DNA of 64,000 nt. It comes from Maribellus comscasis (GTDB taxonomy: Bacteria > Bacteroidota > Bacteroidia > Bacteroidales > Prolixibacteraceae). Location: assembly GCF_009762775.1 (NCBI RefSeq), contig NZ_CP046401.1, positions 2,914,001-2,978,000 on the forward strand, read 5' to 3'. Shown piece after piece: positions 38,089-46,947 of the stretch. The notes beneath the pieces are model-generated. The model did no database searches and was not told the origin of the DNA. It saw only the letters and a program-made list of their open reading frames with translations. Within the stretch, counting starts at the first letter, position 1, and each line of letters starts with the position of its first letter. The position numbers and the translations under genes were made by a program.

Positions 38089-41000
38089 ATGAAAAAATTC
38101 ATTCAAATTTTGTTATTAAGTTTTGGGCTGCTGGGTGTATTTTTTGCTCAGGCTCAAACGATCACTGTGTCCGGGAAAGTTACCGACAGCTATGGTGTGA
38201 GTTTACCCGGCGTAAATGTGGTAATTAAAGGTACGACCACAGGCACAACTACCAATATCGATGGGAGATATTCCTTGTCTGGTGTCAGTTCTAATTCAAC
38301 CCTTATTTTTTCATTTATTGGGTTTAGCACAATTGAGGTTCCGGTGGAGGGGCAATCAACTATCGGTGTGTCATTGAAGGAAGATGTAATTGGAATTGAA
38401 GAAGTGGTTGCTATTGGTTACGGAACAATGAAAAAGAGTGATTTAACCGGTTCAGTGGTTTCAGTAAAATCAGAAGATTTGGTTGAACGTCCCAGTGCTA
38501 ATTTAGGACAGGCACTGCAGGGGAAAGCATCCGGAGTATTGGTTCGTACTACTTCTTCTGCTCCGGGCGGAGGTGTTTCAATTACCATCAGGGGGCATAA
38601 CTCTGTTAACAGTGGATCTCAGCCACTTTATATTGTTGACGGTGTTCCGCTAAGCAATATCAATACAATTCCCGTGGAAGATATTGAGTCAATTGAAGTG
38701 CTTAAAGATGCTTCATCAACAGCTATTTATGGATCGAGGGGAGCAAACGGTGTAATTCTGGTCACCACAAAAAAAGGAAGCAAAGGTGGAAAACCACAAA
38801 TAATGTATAGTTCGCGATTCACTTTCGAAACTATTCCAGGCGATTTAAACTTGATGAATGGTGAAGAATTCGCTACTTTTTATTCAGAGTGGGAACTGGC
38901 AACCGACCCCGGTTTGGATCCGGCAGATGTATGGTATAACGGCTCGTCATACGACCGGCCACTTCCTTCCGAAGTAGGTGAGGGAACCGATTGGTTTGAT
39001 GCAATAACTCGCACAGGTATGGTGCAAAATCACTTAATTTCGGTTAATGGGGGAAGCGATAAAAGCACCTATGCTATGTCGGTAAGTTATCTCAATCATA
39101 AAGGTTTAATGATTTCAGGGCAGTATGATCGTATTAACATTAAATCTGCTATTTCCAGCGAAATAACCAGTTGGTTGGATACTGGTCTTGATCTTTTTCT
39201 GAGTCATAACATAGAAGCCAACTCAGGCGAAAATACAAGTATGGAAGGCAGGGGAGGAATTATAAATCAGGCAATCAAAATGTCGCCTGCTTTACCAATT
39301 TATACCGAAGATGGTGATTATCAGATCAACAACCTGCCGGCAACTCAAACATTGGAAAATCCTGTTGCCCAGGCAAAAGAGCAGGAAAACTATCAGAGGA
39401 TGAACAGGGCATTCGGAAACATTTATCTGAATGTGAAGCCTGTTAAGGATTTGTCGGTAAAATTTAGCATTGGTGGTGATATCAGAAACCGCAAAAACTA
39501 CTACTACGATCCAACAACAACTCAGTATGGAAGATTGTCAAATGGTAATGCCAGCTTAAATATTCAAGACAATTCATACATAATTAATGAAAATATTGCT
39601 ACATATAAAAAGGAGTTTGGTATTCATCGTTTCGATATTGTTGGTGGCTTTACTTATGAGCAAGAGGTTTATGAAAGGCTGGGAGCAAGTGCGACCGATT
39701 TTTTTACCGATGCTTATTTATACAATAATCTGGCTGCCGCAACTACCTACGGAACACCACAATCAAACAAAACCAAGTGGTCGTTGGCTTCTGGGTTGGG
39801 TAGGATTAATTATGTATTGGCTGATAAATATCTTTTCACAGTAACGGGAAGATATGATGGTAGTTCGAGGTTTGGAGAAGGAAATAAATGGGGATTCTTT
39901 CCTTCTGTAGCTGGCGCATGGCGCGTTTCAGAAGAAGAGTTTGCACAAGGATTGGACTGGTTGTCTTATGGAAAATTAAGAGCGAGCTGGGGAGAAACCG
40001 GCAACCAGAATATTGGCCTGTATAATTCAATGGCGACTTTTGGTTTGGCTAATTATCCTATTGGTAATCAAATTGTTTCAGGTGTGGCAGCCAGCCGTTT
40101 GGCAAATCCTGATTTAAAATGGGAGACAACACAAACACTGGATATTGGTATGGATATCGGTTTGTTTAACCGTCTTACTTTTAACGTTGACTATTATTTC
40201 AAAAAAACACTCGATTTATTGCTAGGTGTTTCACTCATCGAAACATCGGGTTTTAATTCTACAACAATGAATACCGGAGAACTTGAAAACGAGGGTTGGG
40301 AGTTTTCGTTGGATGCACAGGTTGTCGATCGCGAAGTAAAATGGAATACTTCGGCAAGTATCTTTTTGAACAGAAACCGAATTACAAAATTATCGGATCC
40401 TACACAAGATTGGAAAATAGGATATCCAACTGGTGCAGACAGGGGTTATGTTGTTGATGGAATAATTCGGGATCAGGCCGATTTAGATGCTTATAGCGAC
40501 CCGGAGGGAGTGCCTATAAGTGGAGCACAAATTGGCGATTATCGCAGAGTTGATACAGATGGCGATTACAAAATAACGGGAGAAGATCAGGTTATAATCT
40601 TTAATCCCGAACCCGATTTTTCGTTCAGTATGAACAATGAAATAACCTGGAAAAACTTTACTCTTAGTATGTTTTTGTATGGGAACTATGGAGGACAAAT
40701 TAAAAATGAAACCAAAGGTTACATGACTAATTTATTGAATGTCAGGAACAATATGTCGCGCGAATTATTGTCAATTGATAATGGAGTCATTACACGGAAT
40801 TTCTGGACAGCTGAAAATACCGATTCAAAATATGCTAAACTTGGCGCTCAACCTCAGGGATATATAAATATTGAAGATGGTAGCTTTTTGCGCATTCAAA
40901 ATGTAATGCTTTCATATAATTTGCCGCTTGAAAATATCTTTACTCAATCGAGCATCTATTTCAGCGTTCAAAATCTTGCTACATTCACAAAATACACAGG

Positions 41001-41109
41001 GTGGGATCCTGATGTAAGTTCTGTAAACAGCAATACTGATTATGGTATCGACCGTGCATCGCATCCGGTGCCTAGAAGTTTTACCATGGGATTAAACATT
41101 ACTTTTTAA
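38089..41109 (+). CDS. SusC/RagA-family TonB-linked outer-membrane transporter
   Basis: A 1006-residue SusC-like receptor. It has a signal peptide (ending FFAQAQ, about 1-23), a CarboxypepD_reg domain (GVSLPGVNVVIKGTTTGTTT, about 27-100), EEVVAIGYGTMKKSDLTGSV, a plug (SITIRGHNSVNSGSQPLYIV) and a barrel ending in RSFTMGLNITF with a C-terminal Phe. With the SusD gene 18 bp downstream it imports oligosaccharide from the cell surface. The surrounding sulfatases and GH2 enzyme suggest a sulfated, galactose-containing algal glycan. Expression is probably driven by the HTCS upstream. Confidence 0.95.
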   Translation: MKKFIQILLLSFGLLGVFFAQAQTITVSGKVTDSYGVSLPGVNVVIKGTTTGTTTNIDGRYSLSGVSSNSTLIFSFIGFSTIEVPVEGQSTIGVSLKEDVIGIEEVVAIGYGTMKKSDLTGSVVSVKSEDLVERPSANLGQALQGKASGVLVRTTSSAPGGGVSITIRGHNSVNSGSQPLYIVDGVPLSNINTIPVEDIESIEVLKDASSTAIYGSRGANGVILVTTKKGSKGGKPQIMYSSRFTFETIPGDLNLMNGEEFATFYSEWELATDPGLDPADVWYNGSSYDRPLPSEVGEGTDWFDAITRTGMVQNHLISVNGGSDKSTYAMSVSYLNHKGLMISGQYDRINIKSAISSEITSWLDTGLDLFLSHNIEANSGENTSMEGRGGIINQAIKMSPALPIYTEDGDYQINNLPATQTLENPVAQAKEQENYQRMNRAFGNIYLNVKPVKDLSVKFSIGGDIRNRKNYYYDPTTTQYGRLSNGNASLNIQDNSYIINENIATYKKEFGIHRFDIVGGFTYEQEVYERLGASATDFFTDAYLYNNLAAATTYGTPQSNKTKWSLASGLGRINYVLADKYLFTVTGRYDGSSRFGEGNKWGFFPSVAGAWRVSEEEFAQGLDWLSYGKLRASWGETGNQNIGLYNSMATFGLANYPIGNQIVSGVAASRLANPDLKWETTQTLDIGMDIGLFNRLTFNVDYYFKKTLDLLLGVSLIETSGFNSTTMNTGELENEGWEFSLDAQVVDREVKWNTSASIFLNRNRITKLSDPTQDWKIGYPTGADRGYVVDGIIRDQADLDAYSDPEGVPISGAQIGDYRRVDTDGDYKITGEDQVIIFNPEPDFSFSMNNEITWKNFTLSMFLYGNYGGQIKNETKGYMTNLLNVRNNMSRELLSIDNGVITRNFWTAENTDSKYAKLGAQPQGYINIEDGSFLRIQNVMLSYNLPLENIFTQSSIYFSVQNLATFTKYTGWDPDVSSVNSNTDYGIDRASHPVPRSFTMGLNITF

Positions 41110-41127
41110 CAGATTAAAATTACAGAA

Positions 41128-42684
41128 ATGAAAAAGTTAATATATCTTCTAATAGTAATAATAATATTTGGAGCTTGTGATTCATTAGTTGAAGAAGAAG
41201 TATACTCAACCATAACTCCAAACAATTTTTTTCAAAGCGAAAGAGACGTTACAACTGCCCTTGTTGGTGTTTACGACGGAATCCAGGATCTGAATATTTG
41301 GTGGCGATTATTTTACACAAGCGAGTGTATTGGTGGTTTAATGAGACACAACTGGAGCCCCTGGGCGGAATCGATGGTTTACGAGGATGATCAGGGTGAC
41401 ATATGGAATTTATGGTACAGGCATTACGATGCAATTAGCAGGGCAAATGCCGTTTTGGGAGCATTGGAAGGTTCAACGCTCGATGATGCCATTAAAAGCA
41501 GGTACGAAGCAGAAGTAAAGTTTATCCGGGCATACGCATACTTTAATCTGGTAAGGATGTTTGGTCAAATTCCATTGGTTACAAAATCACCCGAAAGTTT
41601 AAACGATGTTTTAGCACCCGATTCCACCAACGTGGAAGCATTTGAAAGTGAGTTTCTCAAACAAAGAGAACGAGACGATATTTATGATTTTATTGTAGAA
41701 GATTTAAAATTTGCTGAATTGAATCTTCCTTCAAATGTTACGGAAAGTGATGCAGGAAGAGTATCAAGTGGTGCTGCTTCGGGAATGCTGGCAAGGGTTT
41801 ATCTGGCGATGGCAGGTAAGCAATATGACTATAATTCAGGACAGTTGGTTGACGGTGACGCAAGCTTGTATGGCGATGTCGCTCAGCAATGCGAGAAGGT
41901 AATTGCGGCGGGTAACTACGATTTATTGCAGGACTACCCGTCAATTTATGAGGTGGCTAACAATGAAGAAATCCTGTTTTCTATTCAGTATCTTGAATCA
42001 GCGGTTGCCGGGGTAACCGGAGAAGGAAACCAGATAGTGGCCAGAACAGGTGTACGCGGGGCAACAGACTACACGCCTTATTCATGGCTTCAATGTTCGG
42101 TTAACGAAACATTCTGGGAGGACTTTATCGCAAATAACACTAAAAACGATAACCGCTACATGCGTACATTTCTGGAGTACTATGTAAGTGCAAATGGTGA
42201 TACGGTTTGGAACGGTTCCTCGAATACTTTCAAAAGACCTCATGTAAGAAAATTTCTAACTGATGTTGGTCCTGAAACAAGTGCACAAAACGCAACCGAT
42301 TACGGTGCAGACTGGATTGTACTCCGCTATGCCGACGTTTTATTAATGCATTCTGAAGCATTGAACGAAGCCGGCTCAACACCCGATGCAAATACAATTA
42401 AAGGAATAAATGAAGTACTGGATAGAGCGGGTCAACCTGCAATTGAACTTCCAATATCAAAAGACGAACTCAGAGAGCGGATATGGCAGGAACGAAAATG
42501 GGAACTTTGTTTTGAAGGCCTGCACTATTTTGATTGCCAGAGAACAGGCAGATTGCTTGAGGAATTTACGCTTAATGTAAATCCCGCACGCAAGGCAGAT
42601 GCAACACTAAGAAATTATATTTATCCAATCCCTTTTAACGCAAGGGAAGCCAATCCAAGTCTGAAACAAAATGCGGGTTGGTAG
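41128..42684 (+). CDS. SusD/RagB-family glycan-binding outer-membrane lipoprotein
   Basis: A 518-residue SusD-like protein with a lipobox (IFGAC, Cys17), an N-terminal helical region with the SusD feature YEAEVKFIRAYAYFNLVRMFG, and a C-terminal NEVLDRAGQPAI ... ERKWELCFEGLHYFDCQRTG segment. It pairs with the upstream SusC, 18 bp away. It probably recognises the sulfated glycan of this locus at the cell surface. A 9-bp hairpin follows its stop codon, ahead of the glycosidase gene. Confidence 0.95.
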   Translation: MKKLIYLLIVIIIFGACDSLVEEEVYSTITPNNFFQSERDVTTALVGVYDGIQDLNIWWRLFYTSECIGGLMRHNWSPWAESMVYEDDQGDIWNLWYRHYDAISRANAVLGALEGSTLDDAIKSRYEAEVKFIRAYAYFNLVRMFGQIPLVTKSPESLNDVLAPDSTNVEAFESEFLKQRERDDIYDFIVEDLKFAELNLPSNVTESDAGRVSSGAASGMLARVYLAMAGKQYDYNSGQLVDGDASLYGDVAQQCEKVIAAGNYDLLQDYPSIYEVANNEEILFSIQYLESAVAGVTGEGNQIVARTGVRGATDYTPYSWLQCSVNETFWEDFIANNTKNDNRYMRTFLEYYVSANGDTVWNGSSNTFKRPHVRKFLTDVGPETSAQNATDYGADWIVLRYADVLLMHSEALNEAGSTPDANTIKGINEVLDRAGQPAIELPISKDELRERIWQERKWELCFEGLHYFDCQRTGRLLEEFTLNVNPARKADATLRNYIYPIPFNAREANPSLKQNAGW

Positions 42685-42707
42685 TTTAGTTTAGTTTGTT
42701 AGAAAAT

Positions 42708-42732
42708 GAAGAGGGGTATCAGTCCCCTCTTC
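42708..42732 (+). other. Intercistronic hairpin after susD
   Basis: A 9-bp perfect stem (GAAGAGGGG with CCCCTCTTC) around a 7-nt loop, 23 bp after the susD stop and followed by only two T. It could be a partial terminator or a stability element dividing the susCD message from the enzyme genes. Confidence 0.6.
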
Positions 42733-42751
42733 TTAACCTAAAATTGGCCAT

Positions 42752-44209
42752 TTGAAAATGAATGTTATTTTATACGTAATGCTTTTTCTGTTTCTGGGGT
42801 GTCAGAAATCAGATATAGGAGAAAGTACTCAAAATGAACCGGATGTAAATGATATCAAAATTGATATTTCAAAAACGATTAAAAAAGTCACGGCAAAGCC
42901 GGCTGGTGTTGTTGCTTGTTGGCTAATGGATTCTGATATAGAACGTTCCCCTGAAATTTCATTTGCGGATGCAATGAAAGACATGGGGGTAAAATTTATT
43001 CGGTTTCCATACGGACACCTGGCAGATAACTACCTCTGGGATGCAGACGGAGACTGGGGCAATAAGCTTACACCCAAAGTGGCCAGTTTTTCACAGGCCC
43101 CCGGTGAATGGGACTGGGCGGTAGATCAATCTTCCGGCGAGTTTATTAAAGACATGGATTTTGATGAATATATTTCCATTTGTCGCGAAGTTGGCGCCGA
43201 ACCTATGGTCGTAATTAATATTTTTTCTTTTACATACGAAAACGGCCCTTCCTACGAATATCTTAAAGAAACGGCTGTTGAGTGGGTTCGATATGCCAAT
43301 ATAACAAAAGAGTATAGTGTAAAACGATGGGCCATTGGAAACGAAGTGGATCATCATTCTGATTTGATTTCACTTGAAGAATATAAAACCATTTATGCCG
43401 ATTTTGCTCAGGCGATGAAAGAGGTGGATCCATCTATTATGGTTGGTCCCGGATTACTTGGAAACTGGCATGCCGAGGTGTTAAATTATGCCCCTGAACT
43501 TATCGATTTTATTTGTGTGCATAATTATTTATACAAATACGAATGGCGAAATCAGGATTACGAGGGCTGGAAAAACAGTACTGACATTTTGGTGAATAAC
43601 GTTGAAAAATGCCAGAATGCCGTAAATAACTCTGCTGTTCCGGAGATCGAGATACATGTAACGGAATTAAATTCGCGTCCCTGGAAAGATAAATCAGATA
43701 ATGATGATATTTTCAGAGCGCTTGCATACGGTGAAATGGTATTAAATGCGTGTTGTTTCGAAGATGTAAAAGCGACCTATGTTTGGAACACACACGGACC
43801 CTGGAACGGACCAGATGAAAATCAGCCATATAATATTCTTGATATGGACAATAATCGGGAACCCCGGGGAGATATAACCAAATTAATCAATGAAAACGTG
43901 TTGGATTATTTTATTGATTTTCCTCACAAAAACGATTTTATAAGATCATACGCAACTGTTAGCGAAGATCTGGAGGTCCTCAAAATCCTTGTAATCAATA
44001 AAAACAACAAATCAGAAACAGTTGATATCGAAATCCTCGGGTTTGAGCCGGATTTTATTGATTCATTTGTAGAATATTCAGGAACAAATCCATATGACGA
44101 GAGTCCTGTTTTTTCAACTTCCAAAGATATTGACATAGAGCAAAACAAGGTTAAATTGGATTTAAAAGCTATATCATTTTCAGTTATAACTTTAAAAAGG
44201 AAAAACTAA
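42752..44209 (+). CDS. Clan GH-A glycoside hydrolase-like lipoprotein
   Basis: A 485-residue lipoprotein (lipobox LFLGC, Cys17) with a TIM-barrel glycosidase look. WAIGNEVDHH has the Asn-Glu pair of the clan A acid/base (near residue 198), and EIHVTELNSRPW has a probable nucleophile Glu (near 304). A short beta domain follows (about 400-485, ETVDIEILGFEPDFIDSFV), as in GH51/GH39/GH30 enzymes. I cannot assign the family with certainty; the GNE and TEL contexts are nearest to arabinofuranosidase- or agarase-like members. In this locus it is the best candidate for a backbone or side-chain cleaving enzyme. Confidence 0.75.
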   Translation: MKMNVILYVMLFLFLGCQKSDIGESTQNEPDVNDIKIDISKTIKKVTAKPAGVVACWLMDSDIERSPEISFADAMKDMGVKFIRFPYGHLADNYLWDADGDWGNKLTPKVASFSQAPGEWDWAVDQSSGEFIKDMDFDEYISICREVGAEPMVVINIFSFTYENGPSYEYLKETAVEWVRYANITKEYSVKRWAIGNEVDHHSDLISLEEYKTIYADFAQAMKEVDPSIMVGPGLLGNWHAEVLNYAPELIDFICVHNYLYKYEWRNQDYEGWKNSTDILVNNVEKCQNAVNNSAVPEIEIHVTELNSRPWKDKSDNDDIFRALAYGEMVLNACCFEDVKATYVWNTHGPWNGPDENQPYNILDMDNNREPRGDITKLINENVLDYFIDFPHKNDFIRSYATVSEDLEVLKILVINKNNKSETVDIEILGFEPDFIDSFVEYSGTNPYDESPVFSTSKDIDIEQNKVKLDLKAISFSVITLKRKN

Positions 44210-44239
44210 CGTTTTAATTTTAACCAAACTCCATTTACA

Positions 44240-45652
44240 ATGAAAAATATCCTGCCATTTTTAGCGTGCTTTCTGTTTCTTTTAAACAGTTATTCAAAAA
44301 CGGGAGCGGCAGAAAAGCCAAATATTTTGTTTCTATTATCTGACGATCATAGTGTACCTTATCTGGGGTGCTACGGAAATCAGGATATGGAAACGCCGAG
44401 TCTTGATAAACTCGCTTCAGAAGGTATGTTGTTTAATCATGCGTATACAACTGCACCACAGTGTGTTCCTTCCCGTTCTTCTCTATTGAGCGGGCGAAAT
44501 GTACTGGATGTGCAAATGTTGCGGTTCTCCGCGCCACTCGACAAAAACATCATTACTTTTCCAGAATTATTGCGCGAAGCAGGATACTATACCGGCGTTT
44601 GCGGAAGAAGTTATCATCTTGATGGTTCAGGTAAAAAACCCCGGGAAACCATTGATGTTTTTAAAGAATTCGGAATGGAAACTTTCAGAAAACGAATGGA
44701 TTATGTGAACCAGGGCATTGGCGATAAAGTTCTGGTTCAGATTAAAGAATTTCTGGATGAGGTTCCAAAAGGCAAGCCGTTTTTTATGTGGGCCAACTAC
44801 AGCGATCCCCACCGACCTTTTACTGCCCCGGAATTCGAACCGGATCCTGAAAAAATAACGCTTCCTGAAGGCATGCCGGACACAAAAGAAGTAAGAAAAG
44901 ATTTGGCTGCACACATTGGCGAAATAAATCGACTGGATCTCAGAATAGGTCAAGTTTTAGATGAATTGAAACAACGGGGCTTGTATAATAATACACTCAT
45001 TATTTTTATGGGAGATAATGGCGCGGCTTTATTGCGGGGAAAAGGAACTTTGTACGATTGTGGTTTGCATGTCCCCTTAATTGCCAGATACCCTGAATTG
45101 ATAGAGCCCGGAACAAAGTCAGACATTCTGATTTCAGGCAGCGATTTGGGTCCGACTATTCTCGATGTTGCCGGTATAAAACCCGATAAACAAATGACAG
45201 GGAAAAGTTTTAAACATGCCATGCAGGGCGATGAAACCGAAAATCACGAATATTTGTTTGCTGTTCGCGGAGCACACGGTTCAGGTTTACCGGGCAATTC
45301 ATCAGCATTTGATTTGTCGCGGACAGTTTTCAATAAAGAATACAAGTTGATCTACAATCCGCTTTTTCATTTGTCTTACCATCCGGTTGATTTTGCAGGT
45401 AGCGAGATGTGGAAAGAGATGATTCAACTGCACGAACAAGGGAAACTCGAAGAAAAATTTTCACATACCACTATATTTTCTCCGGAAAGGCCAATGTTCG
45501 AATTTTTTGACATAAAAAATGACCCCGATGAGTTTGTAAATCTTTCCGGGAAAGAGGAACATAAAAAACGGGAACATGAATTTAAAACGCAACTTCATCG
45601 CTGGATGATTATTTATCGCGATGTGGTTCCTTTGCCTATTCCTCCTAATTAA
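44240..45652 (+). CDS. Exported Cys-type sulfatase (S1 family, heparan-sulfatase-like)
   Basis: A 470-residue sulfatase with a signal peptide of about 24 residues. FLLSDDHSVPYLGCYGN supplies the metal-binding Asp pair, and Cys75 in CVPSRSSLLSGRN is the formylglycine site. The later FMGDNGAALLRGKGTLYDCG segment is an Asp-Asn metal ligand region. Its features (SDDHSVPYLGCYG, GLHVPLI) resemble the N-sulfoglucosamine sulfohydrolase/heparan sulfatase subgroup rather than the arylsulfatase-A-like enzymes downstream. It is 30 bp after the clan-A glycosidase gene and belongs to the same operon. Confidence 0.9.
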   Translation: MKNILPFLACFLFLLNSYSKTGAAEKPNILFLLSDDHSVPYLGCYGNQDMETPSLDKLASEGMLFNHAYTTAPQCVPSRSSLLSGRNVLDVQMLRFSAPLDKNIITFPELLREAGYYTGVCGRSYHLDGSGKKPRETIDVFKEFGMETFRKRMDYVNQGIGDKVLVQIKEFLDEVPKGKPFFMWANYSDPHRPFTAPEFEPDPEKITLPEGMPDTKEVRKDLAAHIGEINRLDLRIGQVLDELKQRGLYNNTLIIFMGDNGAALLRGKGTLYDCGLHVPLIARYPELIEPGTKSDILISGSDLGPTILDVAGIKPDKQMTGKSFKHAMQGDETENHEYLFAVRGAHGSGLPGNSSAFDLSRTVFNKEYKLIYNPLFHLSYHPVDFAGSEMWKEMIQLHEQGKLEEKFSHTTIFSPERPMFEFFDIKNDPDEFVNLSGKEEHKKREHEFKTQLHRWMIIYRDVVPLPIPPN

Positions 45653-45702
45653 ATTATTTATTGGAATTATGAGGTAGCGGATATACTATAAAATTTTTAT
45701 CA

Positions 45703-46905
45703 ATGAAAAATATACTTCAGGCAGCGGTACTTATCGTTCTTTTTACCTGTTGCCAGGAAAAACAAAAAGAGTATCCAAGCGGAATAATTTTTAAAGAAGA
45801 AACGGTTGCCAGAAAGGGATTGTTTGGCGACAACTGGTGTCAGACCTGGGCAGCCGACGGAAATATTTACACCATGCTCGACGACGGAAACGGCTGGTGG
45901 GGAGATAGCACAAAAAATACCACCGCCCCTTCATATCAGGGATCAATGTGCATTCGTATTGAGGGAGACGAAAATTTTGCAGATAAAGATGTTACTAAAA
46001 TGGAAGGATGGCCGGTAAATCCGGGCAGTTCATCATTGTATGCGTACGGAACCATATCTGTTGAAGGTGTTATTTATGTGTGGCTTTGGAAAAGCGCAAC
46101 AGATACCTGGTATCGCCGACCCATTGCTAACCGTTTACTGTATTCACCCGATCTGGGGCAAACATTTTATCGCTGGAACGACCAACGGGAAACCGAGGAA
46201 ACATTTGGCGAAACTGATTCGGCATCTTTTTTCTTTTATAAAGAAGATCCCAGGTTCCATATCGATAAAGACTCATATGCTTTTAACTGGATTGCCTTCT
46301 GCCAGAATGGAAAGGACAATTCAGCCGCCAAAGATGATTTTGTTTATATGTATGCTCCTGAGCAACACGCTCCCGATAAATTATCGATGATAAGAGTACA
46401 CAAGGATAAAATCCGGGATAAAGAATCTTATGAATATTTTAAACACTGGGAAGGTGAGAAAGCAGAATGGACAAAAAATATGAAAGAACGTGGAGTAAAC
46501 CTGCAATACCCGGAAGCTCCGGAAGGAAGAGAATGGATGTGGGCATCATGGCTTCCAAGTGTTGTGTATAACGAAGGGCTTGATTTGTACATGATGGTAA
46601 GCTATGGAATTACCGATGAAAATAAAAGCTTTTGGGACGGCTGGTGTAATCACTGTAAATATCCGGCTTGCATAGGATTCTGGTATTCCAAAACTCCATA
46701 CGGTCCATGGAAGCAGTTTTATTACGAGGAAGACTTTTATGTTGACAGGGAAGAAAATCGTACGTACGGATTTAAACTAAATCCTAAATGGATAAGCGAA
46801 GACGGTAAAAAAATGGTATTGATATGGTCAGATGCAGGAGATGACCACACTACCAATTACAAGTGGAATCAAATGGAAATAGAAATAACAACTGAAGAGT
46901 TATAA
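45703..46905 (+). CDS. DUF4185-like lipoprotein, possible beta-propeller glycan-active protein
   Basis: A 400-residue lipoprotein (lipobox FTCC, Cys16/17). The opening FGDNWCQTWAADGNIYTMLD, followed by a Trp-rich acidic loop (GNGWWGDS), and the later WASWLPSVVYNEGLDLYMMV and GFWYSKTPYGPW segments look like the repeated blades of a DUF4185/five-bladed-propeller glycosidase-like protein. No catalytic activity can be read directly. It sits between two sulfatase genes in the polysaccharide locus, so a role in desulfated glycan hydrolysis or binding is likely (inference). The gap to the next sulfatase gene is 42 bp. Confidence 0.65.
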   Translation: MKNILQAAVLIVLFTCCQEKQKEYPSGIIFKEETVARKGLFGDNWCQTWAADGNIYTMLDDGNGWWGDSTKNTTAPSYQGSMCIRIEGDENFADKDVTKMEGWPVNPGSSSLYAYGTISVEGVIYVWLWKSATDTWYRRPIANRLLYSPDLGQTFYRWNDQRETEETFGETDSASFFFYKEDPRFHIDKDSYAFNWIAFCQNGKDNSAAKDDFVYMYAPEQHAPDKLSMIRVHKDKIRDKESYEYFKHWEGEKAEWTKNMKERGVNLQYPEAPEGREWMWASWLPSVVYNEGLDLYMMVSYGITDENKSFWDGWCNHCKYPACIGFWYSKTPYGPWKQFYYEEDFYVDREENRTYGFKLNPKWISEDGKKMVLIWSDAGDDHTTNYKWNQMEIEITTEEL

Positions 46906-46947
46906 AATCAATTTAAATCAAATAACCTGTTTTTTAATTACTATAAT

